From Hydractinia symbiolongicarpus (taxonomy: Eukaryota; Cnidaria; Hydrozoa; Anthoathecata; Hydractiniidae), in assembly GCF_029227915.1 (NCBI RefSeq), contig NC_079879.1:29270501-29334500 (forward strand): DNA of 64,000 nucleotides. Direction: 5' to 3'. Position 1 is the stretch's first letter; every line of letters begins with the position of its first letter. A model generated the notes under the pieces. That model was not told the origin of the DNA. It saw only the letters and a program-made list of their open reading frames with translations, and did not search any database. The translations under genes were made by a program, and so were the position numbers. This document shows, in pieces, positions 12,201 to 25,181 of the stretch.

Positions 12201-15200
12201 TCGCGGGTTTTCGTTTGCCGGCGATTAAACTTCTTTTATTCAGCGTCTCATCAAAAATGAAAACATTTTTAAAAACTACAAGTCTCATGGGCTTTAGTGG
12301 TGAAATAATAATTTGAAAAATCGTTCGGGAAATGAGTTCTCACCCCGGGTTCTTTCTTTGTATACTTTTGACTATACGGGCCGAGTCCGGGATTTACAGG
12401 AAATCGCAGGTTTTCGTTTGCCGGCGATTAAACTTCTTTTATTCAGCGTCTCATCAAAAATGAAAACATTTTTAAAAACTACAAGTCTCATGGGCTTTAG
12501 TGGTGAAATAATAATTTAAAAAATCGTTTGGGAAATGAGTTTACTCCCTGGGTACTTTCTTTGTATACTTTTGAGTATACGGGCTGAGTCCGGGATTTAC
12601 GGGAGATCGCAGGTTTTCGTTTGCCGGCGATTAAACTTCTTTTATTCAGCGTCTCATCAAAAATGAAAACATTTTTGAAAACTACAAGTCTCATGCGTTT
12701 TAGTGGTGAAAAAATAATTTAAAAAATCGTTCGGGAAATGCGTTTACACCCTGGGTACTTTCTTTGTATACTTTTGAGTATACGGGCCGAGTCCGGGATT
12801 TACGGGAAATCGCAGGTTTTCGTTTGCCGGCGATTAAACTTCTTTTATTCAGCGTCTCATCAAAAATGAAAACATTTTTGAAAACTACAAGTTTCATGCG
12901 TTTTAGTGGTGAAAAGATAATTTAAAAAATCGTTTTGGAAATGGGTTTACTCACAGGGTACTTTCTTTGTATACATTCGACTATACGGGCCAAGCCCGGG
13001 ATTTACGGGAAATCGCGGGTTTTCGTTTGCCGGCGATTAAACCACTTTCATTAAGCGTCTCATCAAAAATGAAAACATTTCTGAAAACTACAAGTCTCAT
13101 GCGTTTTAGTGGTGAAATAATAATTTAAAAAATCGTTTGGGAAATGAGTTTACTCCCTGGGTACTTTCTTTGTATACTTTTGAGTATACGGGCCGAGTCC
13201 GGGATTTACGGGAGATCGCAGGTTTTCGTTTGCCGGCGATTAAACTTCTTTTATTCAGCGTCTCATCAAAAATGAAAACATTTTTAAAAACAACAAGTCT
13301 CATGGGCTTTAGTGGTGAAATAATAATTTGAAAAATCGTTCGGGAAATGAGTTTACACCCCGGGTACTTTCTTTGTATACTTTTGACTATACTGGCCGAG
13401 TCCGGGATTTACGGGAAATCGCAGGTTTTCGTTTGCCGGCGATTAAACTTCATTTATTCAGCGTCTCATCAAAAATGAAAACATTTTTGAAAACTACAAG
13501 TCTCATGCGTTTTAGTGGTGAAAAAATAATTTAAAAAATCGTTCGGGAATTGGGTTTACTCCCTGGGTACTTTCTTTGTATACTTTTGACTATACGGGCC
13601 GAGTCCGGGATTTACGGGAAGTCGCGGGTTTTCGTTTGCCGGCGATTAAACTTCTTTTATTCAGCGTCTCATCAAAAATGAAAACATTTTTGAAAACTAC
13701 AAGTCTCATGCGTTTTAGTGGTGAAAAAATAATTTAAAAAATCGTTCGGGAAATGCGTTTACACCCTGGGTACTTTCTTTGTATACTTTTGAGTATACGG
13801 GCCGAGTCCGGGATTTACGGGAAATCGCAGGTTTTCGTTTGCCGGCGATTAAACTTCTTTTATTCAGCGTCTCATCAAAAATGAAAACATTTTTGAAAAC
13901 TACAAGTCTCATGCGTTTTAGTGGTGAAAAGATAATTTAAAAAATCGTTTGGAAATGGGTTTACTCACAGGGTACTTTCTTTGTATACATTCGACTATAC
14001 GGGCCAAGCCCGGGATTTACAGGAAATCGCGGGTTTTCGTTTGCCGGCGATTAAACCACTTTCATTAAGCGTCTCATCAAAAATAAAAACATTTCTGAAA
14101 ACTACAAGTCTCATGCGTTTTAGTGGTGAAATAATAATTTAAAAAATCGTTTGGGAAATGAGTTTACTCCCTGGGTACTTTCTTTGTATACTTTTGAGTA
14201 TACGGGCCGAGTCCGGGATTTACGGGAGATCGCAGGTTTTCGTTTGCCGGCGATTAAACTTCTTTTATTCAGCGTCTCATCAAAAATGAAAACATTTTTG
14301 AAAACTACAAGTCTCATGCGTTTTAGTGGTGAAAAAATAATTTAAAAAATCGTTCGGGAAATGCGTTTACACCCTGGGTACTTTCTTTGTATACTTTTGA
14401 GTATACGGGCCGAGTCCGGGATTTACGGGAAATCGCAGGTTTTCGTTTGCCGGCGATTAAACTTCTTTTATTCAGCGTCTCATCAAAAATGAAAACATTT
14501 TTGAAAACTACAAGTCTCATGCGTTTTAGTGGTGAAAAAATAATTTAAAAAATCGTTCGGGAAATGAGTTTACTCCCTGGGTACTTACTTTGTATACTTT
14601 TGACTATGCGGGCCGAGTCCGGGATTTACGGGAAATCGCGGGTTTTCGTTTGCCGGCGATTAAACCACTTTCATTAAGCGTCTCATCAAAAATGAAAACA
14701 TTTCTGAAAACTACAAGTCTCATGCGTTTTAGTGGTGAAAAAATAATTTAAAAATTCGTTCGGGAAATGAGTTTACTCACTGGGTACTTTCCTTGTATAC
14801 TTTTAACTATACGGGCCGAGTCCGGGATTTACGGGAAATCGCGGGTTTTTGTTTGCCGGCGATTAAACATCTTTTATTCAGCGTTTCATCAAAAATGAAA
14901 ACATTTTTAAAAACTACAAGTCTCATGGGCTTTAGTGGTGAAATAATAATTTAAAAAATCGTTTGGGAAATGAGTTTACTCCCTGGGTACTTTCTTTGTA
15001 TACTTTTGAGTATACGGGCCGAGTCCGGGATTTACGGGAGATCGCAGGTTTTCGTTTGCCGGCGATTAAACTTCTTTTATTCAGCGTCTCATCAAAAATG
15101 AAAACATTTTTGAAAACTACAAGTCTCATGCGTTTTAGTGGTGAAAAAATAATTTAAAAAATCGTTCGGGAAATGCGTTTACACCCTGGGTACTTTCTTT

Positions 15201-16734
15201 GTATACTTTTGAGTATACGGGCCGAGTCCGGGATTTACGGGAAATCGCAGGTTTTCGTTTGCCCGCGATTAAACTTCTTTTATTCAGCGTCTCATCAAAA
15301 ATGAAAACATTTTTGAAAACTACAAGTCTCATGCGTTTTAGTGGTGAAAAGATAATTTAAAAAATCGTTTTGGAAATGGGTTTACTCACAGGGTACTTTC
15401 TTTGTATACATTCGACTATACGGGCCAAGCCCGGGATTTACGGGAAATCGCGGGTTTTCGTTTGCCGGCGATTAAACCACTTTCATTAAGCGTCTCATCA
15501 AAAATGAAAACATTTCTGAAAACTACAAGTCTCATGCGTTTTAGTGGTGAAATAATAATTTAAAAAATCGTTTGGGAAATGAGTTTACTCCCTGGGTACT
15601 TTCTTTGTATACTTTTGAGTATACGGGCCGAGTCCGGGATTTACGGGAGATCGCAGGTTTTCGTTTGCCGGCGATTAAACTTCTTTTATTCAGCGTCTCA
15701 TAAAAAATGAAAACATTTTTGAAAACTACAAGTCTCATGCGTTTTAGTGGTGAAAAAATAATTTAAAAAATCGTTCGGGAAATGCGTTTACACCCTGGGT
15801 ACTTTCTTTGTATACTTTTGAGTATACGGGCCGAGTCCGGGATTTACGGGAAATCGCAGGTTTTCGTTTGCCGGCGATTAAACTTCTTTTATTCAGCGTC
15901 TCATCAAAAATGAAAACATTTTTGAAAACTACAAGTCTCATGCGTTTTAGTGGTGAAAAAATAATTTAAAAAATCGTTCGGGAAATGAGTTTACTCCCTG
16001 GGTACTTTCTTTGTATACTTTTGACTATATGGGCCGAGTCCGGGATTTACGGGAAGTCGCGGGTTTTCGTTTGCCGGCGATTAAACTTCTTTTATTCAGC
16101 GTCTCATCAAAAATGAAAACATTTTTAAAAACTACAAGTCTCATGGCCTTTAGTGGTGAAATAATAATTTGAAAAATCGTTCGGGAAATGAGTTTACACC
16201 CCGGGTACTTTCTTTGTATACTTTTGACTATACGGGCCGAGTCCGGGATTTACGGGAAATCGCAGGTTATCGTTTGCCGGCGATTAAACTTCTTTTATTC
16301 AGCGTCTCATCAAAAATGAAAGCATTTTTGAAAACTACAAGTCTCATGCGTTTTAGTGGTGAAAAAATAATTTAAAAAATCGTTCGGGAAATGAGTTTAC
16401 TCCCTGGGTACTTTCTTTGTATACTTTTGACTATACGGGCCGAGTCTGGGATTTACGGGAAGTCGCGGGTTTTCGTTTGCCGGCGATTAAACTTCTTTTA
16501 TTCAGCGTCTCATCAAAAATGAAAACATTTTTAAAAACTACAAGTCTCATGGGCTTTAGTGGTGAAATAATAATTTGAAAAATCGTTCGGGAAATGAGTT
16601 CTCACCCCGGGTTCTTTCTTTGTATACTTTTGACTATACGGGCCGAGTCCGGGATTTACAGGAAATCGCAGGTTTTCGTTTGCCGGCGATTAAACTTCTT
16701 TTATTCAGCGTCTCATCAAAAATGAAAACATTTT
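8190..16734 (+). repeat. 21-mer higher-order repeat, 4262-bp unit duplicated in tandem
   Basis: Bases about 8190-12472 match about 12452-16734 at a constant offset of 4262 bp (21 x 203 minus 1). Private variants found in both copies are GGCTGAGTCC (8321 and 12583), GCCCGCGATT (near 10998 and 15260), CTCATAAAAAATG (near 11436 and 15698), CTATATGGGCC (near 11763 and 16025), CATGGCCTTTAG (near 11880 and 16142), GAAAGCATTT (near 12057 and 16319) and GAGTCTGGG (12180 and 16442). I saw no difference at the sites compared, which suggests a very recent duplication. The single missing base relative to 21 x 203 lies at the TCGTTTGGAAATGGG monomer (near 9684 and 13946). Confidence 0.9.
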
Positions 16735-18365
16735 TGAAAACTACAAGTCTCATGCGTTTTAGTGGTGAAAAAATAATTTAAAAAATCGTTCGGGAAATGA
16801 GTTTACTCCCTGGGTACTTTCTTTGTATACTTTTGACTATACGGGCCGAGTCCGGGATTTACGGGAAATCGCAGGTTTTCGTTTGCAGGCGATTAAACTT
16901 CTTTTATTCAGCGTCTCATCAAAAATGAAAACATTTTTGAAAACTAGAAGTCTCATGCGTTTTAGTGGTGAAAAAATAATTTAAAAAATCGTTCGGGAAA
17001 TGAGTTTACTCCCTGGGTACTTTCTTTGTATACTTTTGACTATACGGGCCGAGTCCGGGATTTACGGGAAATCGCGGATTTTTGTTTGCTGGCGATTAAA
17101 CTTCTTTTATTCAGCGTCTCATCAAAAATGAAAACATTTTTAAAAACTACAAGTCTCATGCGTTTTAGTGGTGAAAAGATAATTCAAAAAACCGTTTTGG
17201 AAATGGGTTTACTCACAGGGTTCTTTCTTTGTATACATTCGACTATACGGGCCAAGCCCGGGATTTACAAGAAATCGCGGGTTTTTGTTTGCCGGCGATT
17301 AAACCACTTTCATTAAGCGTCTCATCAAAAATGAAAACAATTCTAAAAACTACAAGTCTCATGCGTTTTAGTGGTGAAAAAATAATTTAAAAAATCGTTC
17401 GGGAAATGAGTTTACACCCCGGGTACTTTCTTTGTATACTTTTGACTATACGGGCCAAGTCCGGGATTTACGGGAAGTCGCGGGTTTTCGTTTGCCGGCG
17501 ATTAAACATCTTTTATTCAGCGTTTCATCAAAAATGAAAACATTTTTAAAAACTACAAGTCTCATGGGCTTTAGTGGTGAAATAATAATTTAAAAAATCG
17601 TTCGGTAAATGAGTTTACACCCTGGGTACTTTCTTTGTATACTTTTGACTATACGGGCCGAGTCCAGGATTTACGGGAAATCGCAGGTTTTCGTTTGCCG
17701 GCGATTAAACTTCTTTTATTCAGCGTCTCATCAAAAATAAAAACATTTTTGAAAACAACAAGTCTCATGCGTTTTAGTGGTGAAAAAATAATTTAAAAAA
17801 TCGTTCGGGAAATGAGTTTACTCACTGGGTACTTTCTTTGTATACTTTTGACTATGCGGGCCGAGTCCGGGATTTACGGGAAATCGCGGGTTTTCGTTTG
17901 CCGGCTATTAAACCACTTTCATTAAGCGTCTCATCAAAAATGAAAACATTTCTGAAAACTACAAGTCTCATGCGTTTTAGTGGTGAAAAAATAATTTAAA
18001 AATTCGTTCGGGAAATAAGTTTACTCACTGGGTACTTTCCTTGTATACTTTTAACTATACGGGCCGAGTCCGGGATTTACGGGAAATCGCGGGTTTTCGT
18101 TTGCCGGCGATTAAACATCTTTTATTCAGCGTTTCATCAAAAATGAAAACATTTTTAAAAACTACAAGTCTCATGGGCTTTAGTGGTGAAATAATAATTT
18201 AAAAAATCGTTTGGGAAATGAGTTTACTCCCTGGGTACTTTCTTTGTATACTTTTGAGTATACGGGCCGAGTCCGGGATTTACGGGAGATCGCAGGTTTT
18301 CGTTTGCCGGCGATTAAACTTCTTTTATTCAGCGTCTCATCAAAAATGAAAACATTTTTGAAAAC
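16735..18365 (+). repeat. Satellite monomers without a clear higher-order unit
   Basis: About eight monomers of mixed type separate the 21-mer and 8-mer blocks. Several have private variants, such as AACTAGAAG near 16943, GATAATTCAAAAAACCG near 17178 and GCCGGCTATTAAACC near 17900. The T-to-C change in GATAATTCAAAAAACC removes the usual stop codon, so the plus-strand frame runs a little longer here (17026-17316, 96 codons, TTG start). I regard that as chance. No gene is seen. Confidence 0.75.
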
Positions 18366-21300
18366 TACAAGTCTCATGCGTTTTAGTGGTGAAAAAATAA
18401 TTTAAAAAATCGTTCGGGAAATGCGTTTACACCCTGGGTACTTTCTTTGTATACTTTTGAGTATACGGGCCGAGTCCGGGATTTACGGGAAATCGCAGGT
18501 TTTCGTTTGCAGGCGATTAAACTTCTTTTATTCAGCGTCTCATAAAAAATGAAAACATTTTTGAAAACTACAAGTCTCATGCGTTTTAGTGGTGAAAAAA
18601 TAATTTAAAAAATCGTTCGGGAAATGAGTTTACTCCCTGGGTACTTTCTTTGTATACTTTTGACTATACGGGCCGAGTCCGGGATTTACGGGAAATCGCA
18701 GGTTTTCCTTTGATGGCGATTAAACTTCTTTTATTCAGCGTCTCATCAAAAATTAAAACATTTTTAAAAACTACAAGTCTCATGGGCTTTAGTGGTGAAA
18801 TAATATTTTGAAAAATCGTTCGGGAAATGAGTTTACACCACGGGTACTTTCTTTGTATACTTTTGACTATACGGGCCGAGTCCGGGATTTACGGGAAATC
18901 GCAGGTTTTCGTTTGCAGGCGATTAAACTTCTTTTATTCAGCGTCTCATCAAAAATGAAAACTTTTTTGAAAACTACAAGTCTCATGCGTTTTAGTGGTG
19001 AAAAAATAATTTAAAAAATCGTTCGGGAAATGAGTTTACTCCCTGGGTACTTTCTTTGTATACTTTTGAGTATACGGGCCGAGTCCGGGATTTACGGGAG
19101 ATCGCAGGTTTTCGTTTGCCGGCGATTAAACTTCTTTTATTCAGCGTCTCATCAAAAATGAAAACATTTTTGAAAACTACAAGTCTCATGGGCTTTAGTG
19201 GTGAAATAATATTTTGAAAAATCGTTCGGGAAATGAGTTTACACCCCGGGTACTTTCTTTGTATACTTTTGACTATACGGGCCGAGTCCGGGATTTACGG
19301 GAAATCGCAGGTTTTCGTTTGCAGGCGATTAAACTTCTTTTATTCAGCGTCTCATCAAAAATGAAAACTTTTTTGAAAACTACAAGTCTCATGCGTTTTA
19401 GTGGTGAAAAAATAATTTAAAAAATCGTTCGGGAAATGAATTTACTCCCTGGGTACTTTCTTTGTATACTTTTGAGTATACGGGCCGAGTCCGGGATTTA
19501 CGGGAGATCGCAGGTTTTCGTTTGCCGGCGATTAAACTTCTTTTATTCAGCGTCTCATCAAAAATGAAAACATTTTTGAAAACTACAAGTCTCATGCGTT
19601 TTAGTGGTGAAAAGATAATTTAAAAAACCGTTTTGGAAATGGGTTTACTCACAGGGTTCTTTCTTTGTATACATTCGACTATACGGGCCAAGCCCGGGAT
19701 TTACAAGAAATCGCGGGTTATCGTTTGCCGGCGATTAAACCACTTTCATTAGGCGTCTCATCAAAAATGAAAACAATTCTGAAAACTACAAGTCTTATGC
19801 GTTTTAGTGGTGAAAAAATAATCTAAAAAATCGTTCGGGAAATGAGTTTACACCCCGGGTACTTTCTTTGTATACTTTTGACTATACGGGCCAAGTCCGG
19901 GATTTACGGGAAGTCGCGGGATTTCGTTTGCCGGCGATTAAACTTCTTTTATTCAGCGTCTCATCAAAAATGAAAACATTTTTAAAAACAACAAGTCTCA
20001 TGCGTTTTAGTGGTGAAAAAATAATTTAAAAAATCGTTCGGGAAATGCGTTTACACCCTGGGTACTTTCTTTGTATACTTTTGAGTATACGGGCCGAGTC
20101 CGGGATTTACGGGAAATCGCAGGTTTTCGTTTGCAGGCGATTAAACTTCTTTTATTCAGCGTCTCATAAAAAATGAAAACATTTTTGAAAACTACAAGTC
20201 TCATGCGTTTTAGTGGTGAAAAAATAATTTAAAAAATCGTTCGGGAAATGAGTTTACTCCCTGGGTACTTTCTTTGTATACTTTTGACTATACGGGCCGA
20301 GTCCGGGATTTACGGGAAATCGCAGGTTTTCCTTTGATGGCGATTAAACTTCTTTTATTCAGCGTCTCATCAAAAATTAAAACATTTTTAAAAACTACAA
20401 GTCTCATGGGCTTTAGTGGTGAAATAATATTTTGAAAAATCGTTCGGGAAATGAGTTTACACCCCGGGTACTTTCTTTGTATACTTTTGACTATACGGGC
20501 CGAGTCCGGGATTTACGGGAAATCGCAGGTTTTCGTTTGCAGGCGATTAAACTTCTTTTATTCAGCGTCTCATCAAAAATGAAAACTTTTTTGAAAACTA
20601 CAAGTCTCATGCGTTTTAGTGGTGAAAAAATAATTTAAAAAATCGTTCGGGAAATGAGTTTACTCCCTGGGTACTTTCTTTGTATACTTTTGAGTATACG
20701 GGCCGAGTCCGGGATTTACGGGAGATCGCAGGTTTTCGTTTGCCGGCGATTAAACTTCTTTTATTCAGCGTCTCATCAAAAATGAAAACATTTTTGAAAA
20801 CTACAAGTCTCATGGGCTTTAGTGGTGAAATAATATTTTGAAAAATCGTTCGGGAAATGAGTTTACACCCCGGGTACTTTCTTTGTATACTTTTGACTAT
20901 ACGGGCCGAGTCCCGGATTTACGGGAAATCGCAGGTTTTCGTTTGCAGGCGATTAAACTTCTTTTATTCAGCGTCTCATCAAAAATGAAAACTTTTTTGA
21001 AAACTACAAGTCTCATGCGTTTTAGTGGTGAAAAAATAATTTAAAAAATCGTTCGGGAAATGAATTTACTCCCTGGGTACTTTCTTTGTATACTTTTGAG
21101 TATACGGGCCGAGTCCGGGATTTACGGGAGATCGCAGGTTTTCGTTTGCCGGCGATTAAACTTCTTTTATTCAGCGTCTCATCAAAAATGAAAACATTTT
21201 TGAAAACTACAAGTCTCATGCGTTTTAGTGGTGAAAAGATAATTTAAAAAACCGTTTTGGAAATGGGTTTACTCACAGGGTTCTTTCTTTGTATACATTC

Positions 21301-21669
21301 GACTATACGGGCCAAGCCCGGGATTTACAAGAAATCGCGGGTTATCGTTTGCCGGCGATTAAACCACTTTCATTAGGCGTCTCATCAAAAATGAAAACAA
21401 TTCTGAAAACTACAAGTCTTATGCGTTTTAGTGGTGAAAAAATAATCTAAAAAATCGTTCGGGAAATGAGTTTACACCCCGGGTACTTTCTTTGTATACT
21501 TTTGACTATACGGGCCAAGTCCGGGATTTACGGGAAGTCGCGGGATTTCGTTTGCCGGCGATTAAACTTCTTTTATTCAGCGTCTCATCAAAAATGAAAA
21601 CATTTTTAAAAACAACAAGTCTCATGCGTTTTAGTGGTGAAAAAATAATTTAAAAAATCGTTCGGGAAA
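18366..21669 (+). repeat. 8-mer higher-order repeat, 1624-bp unit, two copies
   Basis: Unit 1 is about 18366-19989 and unit 2 about 19990-21613, with matching continuing to about 21669; the offset is 1624 bp (8 x 203). Shared private variants are TTTCCTTTGATGGCG (near 18704 and 20328), AAAAATTAAAACATT (near 18748 and 20372), GGAAATGAATTTACTCC (near 19432 and 21056), ATTAGGCGTC (near 19748 and 21372) and AAGTCTTATGCG (near 19791 and 21415). One visible difference is ACACCACGGG near 18834 against ACACCCCGGG near 20458. Confidence 0.88.
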
Positions 21670-22109
21670 TGAGTTTACTCCCTGGGTACTTTCTTTGTAT
21701 ACTTTTGACTATACGGGCCGAGTCCGGGATTTACGGGAAGTCGCGGGTTTTCGTTTGCTGGCGATTAAACTTCTTTTATTCAGCGTCTCATCAAAAATGA
21801 AAACATTTTTAACAACTACAAGTCTCATGCGTTTTAGTGGTGAAAAAATAATTTAAAAAATCGTTCGGGAAATGAGTTTACTCCCTGGGTACTTTCTTTG
21901 TATACTTTTGACTATGCGGGCCGAGTCCGGGATTTACGGGAAATCGCGGGTTTTCGTTTGCCGGCGATTAAACATCTTTTATTCAGCGTTTCATCAAAAA
22001 TGAAAACATTTTTAAAAACTACAAGTCTCATGGGCTTTAGTGGTGAAATAATAATTTAAAAAATCGTTTGGGAAATGAGTTTTCTCCCTGGGTACTTTCT
22101 TTGTATACT
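21670..22109 (+). repeat. Two linking monomers
   Basis: Satellite monomers lie between the 8-mer block and the SINE-bearing block. A private change is TTTTTAACAACTACAAG near 21807. Nothing other than satellite is visible. Confidence 0.7.
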
Positions 22110-23397
22110 TTTGAGTATACGGGCCGAGTCCGGGATTTACGGGATATTGCAGGTTTTCGTTTGCCGGCGATTAAACTTCCTTTATTCAGCGTCTCATCAA
22201 AAATGAAAACATTTTTGAAAACTACAAGTCTCATGCGTTTTAGTGGTGAAAAAATAATTTAAAAAATCGCTCGGGAAATGAGTTTACTCCCTGGGTACTT
22301 TCTTTGTATACTTTTGACTATGCGGGCCGAGTCCGGGATTTACGGGAAATCGCGGGTTTTCGTTTGCCGGCGATTAAACCACTTTCATTAAGCGTCTCAT
22401 CAAAAATGAAAACATTTCTGAAAACTACAAGTCTCATGCGTTTTAGTGGTGAAAAAATATTTTAAAAATTCGTTCGGGAAATGAGTTTACTCACTGGGTA
22501 CTTTCCTTGTATACTTTTAACTATACGGGCCGAGTCCGGGATTTACGGGAAATCGCGGGTTTTCGTTTGCCGGCGATTAAACATCTTTTATTAAGCGTTT
22601 CATCAAAAATAAAAACATTTTTAAAAACTACAAGTCTCATGAGCTTTAGTGGTGAAATAATAATTTAAAAAATCGTTTGGGAAATGAGTTTACTCCCTGG
22701 GTACTTTCTTTGTATACTTTTGAGTATACGGGCCGAGTCCGGGATTTACGGGAGATCGCAGGTTTTCGTTTGCCGGCGATTAAACTTCTTTTATTCAGCG
22801 TCTCATCAAAAATGAAAACATTTTTGAAAACTACAAGTCTCATGCGTTTTAGTGGTGAAAAAATAATTTAAAAAATCGTTCGGGAAATGCGTTTACACCC
22901 TGGGTACTTTCTTTGTATACTTTTGAGTATACGGGCCGAGTCCGGGATTTACGGGAAATCGCAGGTTTTCGTTTGCCGGCGATTAAACTTCTTTTATTCA
23001 TCGTCTCATCAAAATGGAAAACATTTTTGAAAACTACAAGTCTCATGCGTTTTAGTGGTGAAAAAATAATTTAAAAAATCGTTCTGGAAATGAGTTTACT
23101 CCCTGGGTACTTTCTTTGTATACTTTTGACTATACGGGCCGAGTCCGGGATTTACGGGAAATCGCAGGTTTTCGATTGCCGGCGATTAAACTTCTTTTAT
23201 TCAGCGTCTCATCAAAAATGAAAACATTTTTAAAAACTACAAGTCTCATGCGTTTTAGTGGTGAAAAAATAATTTAAAAATTCGTTCGGGAAATAAGTTT
23301 ACTTACTGGGTACTTTCCTTGTATACTTTTGACTATACGGGCCGAGTCCGGGATTTACGGGAAATCGCAGGTTTTCGTTTGCCGGCGATTAAACTTC

Positions 23398-23400
<3 letters not shown>

Positions 23401-23432
<32 letters not shown>

Positions 23433-23437
23433 TATTT
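23401..23437. repeat. (TTA)n microsatellite, tail of SINE copy 1
   Basis: Nine perfect TTA units and then TTACTATTATTT form the 3' tail of the SINE when read as (TAA)n on the minus strand. The interrupting C near 23429 is shared with the second copy, which supports duplication after tail decay. Confidence 0.85.
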
Positions 23438-23659
23438 ACCCAGGATAGCCTCTTCAATTCCTATTGGTACTGCTATCAACGAGGGTCCTGCGAAGGGGGT
23501 CCTAGCGCATTTAAAGCTCCCATTTGAGCTACGAAAGTCGTGGAAGCACAGCAATCGCTAAACTAGACAACCCCCTAAGATATCAATCCTATTCTCATGC
23601 TGAGCGCTAAGCAGAAAGGATAGATTCACACTTTTATAGTCTCTGGCATGACTCGGCCG

Positions 23660-23713
23660 GGGTTTGAACCCAAGACCTCCCGCACTGAAAGCGAACGTTC
23701 TACCACAAGGCTA
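23660..23713 (-). promoter_or_regulatory. Pol III type 2 internal promoter of SINE copy 1 (A and B boxes)
   Basis: On the minus strand the A box is TAGCCTTGTGG (23713-23703), close to the consensus TGGCNNAGTGG. The B box is GGTTCAAACCC (23670-23660), matching GGTTCGANNCC except A for G at position 6. The spacing is usual for tRNA-type promoters. Whether it is active inside the satellite cannot be told from sequence. Confidence 0.75.
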
Positions 23714-25141
23714 TCAGTCAGTTTATTCAGCGTCTCATCAAAAATGAAAACATTTTTGAAAACTACAAGTCTCATGCGTTTTAGTGGTGAAAAGATAATT
23801 TAAAAAATCGTTTTGGAAATGGGTTTACTCACAGGGTACTTTCTTTGTATACATTTGAGTATACGGGCCGAGTCCGGGATTTACGGGATATTGCAGGTTT
23901 TCGTTTGCCGGCGATTAAACTTCCTTTATTCAGCGTCTCATCAAAAATGAAAACATTTTTGAAAACTACAAGTCTCATGCGTTTTAGTGGTGAAAAAATA
24001 ATTTAAAAAATCGCTCGGGAAATGAGTTTACTCCCTGGGTACTTTCTTTGTATACTTTTGACTATGCGGGCCGAGTCCGGGATTTACGGGAAATCGCGGG
24101 TTTTCGTTTGCCGGCGATTAAACCACTTTCATTAAGCGTCTCATCAAAAATGAAAACATTTCTGAAAACTACAAGTCTCATGCGTTTTAGTGGTGAAAAA
24201 ATATTTTAAAAATTCGTTCGGGAAATGAGTTTACTCACTGGGTACTTTCCTTGTATACTTTTAACTATACGGGCCGAGTCCGGGATTTACGGGAAATCGC
24301 GGGTTTTCGTTTGCCGGCGATTAAACATCTTTTATTAAGCGTTTCATCAAAAATAAAAACATTTTTAAAAACTACAAGTCTCATGAGCTTTAGTGGTGAA
24401 ATAATAATTTAAAAAATCGTTTGGGAAATGAGTTTACTCCCTGGGTACTTTCTTTGTATACTTTTGAGTATACGGGCCGAGTCCGGGATTTACGGGAGAT
24501 CGCAGGTTTTCGTTTGCCGGCGATTAAACTTCTTTTATTCAGCGTCTCATCAAAAATGAAAACATTTTTGAAAACTACAAGTCTCATGCGTTTTAGTGGT
24601 GAAAAAATAATTTAAAAAATCGTTCGGGAAATGCGTTTACACCCTGGGTACTTTCTTTGTATACTTTTGAGTATACGGGCCGAGTCCGGGATTTACGGGA
24701 AATCGCAGGTTTTCGTTTGCCGGCGATTAAACTTCTTTTATTCATCGTCTCATCAAAATGGAAAACATTTTTGAAAACTACAAGTCTCATGCGTTTTAGT
24801 GGTGAAAAAATAATTTAAAAAATCGTTCTGGAAATGAGTTTACTCCCTGGGTACTTTCTTTGTATACTTTTGACTATACGGGCCGAGTCCGGGATTTACG
24901 GGAAATCGCAGGTTTTCGATTGCCGGCGATTAAACTTCTTTTATTCAGCGTCTCATCAAAAATGAAAACATTTTTAAAAACTACAAGTCTCATGCGTTTT
25001 AGTGGTGAAAAAATAATTTAAAAATTCGTTCGGGAAATAAGTTTACTTACTGGGTACTTTCCTTGTATACTTTTGACTATACGGGCCGAGTCCGGGATTT
25101 ACGGGAAATCGCAGGTTTTCGTTTGCCGGCGATTAAACTTC

Positions 25142-25144
<3 letters not shown>

Positions 25145-25176
<32 letters not shown>

Positions 25177-25181
25177 TATTT
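25145..25181. repeat. (TTA)n microsatellite, tail of SINE copy 2
   Basis: The tract has the same length and interruption as at 23401-23437. Microsatellites change length quickly, so an unchanged tract argues that the 1744-bp duplication is young. Confidence 0.85.

Larger units (their letters stand above)
23401..23721 (-). mobile_element. tRNA-derived SINE, copy 1
   Basis: This non-satellite insertion of about 320 bp breaks one monomer at its CTTCTTTTATTCAGCG segment. Read on the minus strand it starts near 23721 with a tRNA-like head (about 23719-23650), continues into an unrelated body, and ends in a (TAA)n tail at 23437-23401. The head keeps tRNA-like pairing: GACT/AGTC at the acceptor ends, a 7-nt anticodon loop TTTCAGT closed by TTCGC/GCGGG, and a T arm with loop TTCAAAC. 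The left flank ends in a T run and the right flank starts TTTATT, consistent with target-primed insertion at a TTTT/A site and a short target duplication of 3-6 bp, which the tail makes ambiguous. It encodes no protein and would depend on a partner LINE. The family is not identified; the body feels like invertebrate, possibly cnidarian, SINEs. Confidence 0.87.

Noticed and set aside
8190-16734. Assembly artefact as the cause of the exact 4262-bp duplication
   Set aside because: Not fully rejected. Other duplications at several different lengths, some with differences between copies, occur throughout, so real segmental duplication is the simpler reading. Spanning reads would decide.
17026-17316. 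96-codon plus-strand frame
   Set aside because: It arises from a single T-to-C change in the A/T tail of one monomer (GATAATTCAAAAAACC), starts with TTG, and encodes only satellite sequence.
23319-23561. 80-codon plus-strand frame, repeated at 25063-25305
   Set aside because: It runs from satellite into the SINE tail and encodes a poly-tyrosine run from (TTA)n read in another frame (TAT). It is antisense to the SINE and not a gene.
23650-23719. Possible tRNA gene with anticodon TCA
   Set aside because: The acceptor stem pairs at only about four of seven positions, and the sequence continues into a SINE body with a (TAA)n tail. It is a tRNA-derived SINE head.
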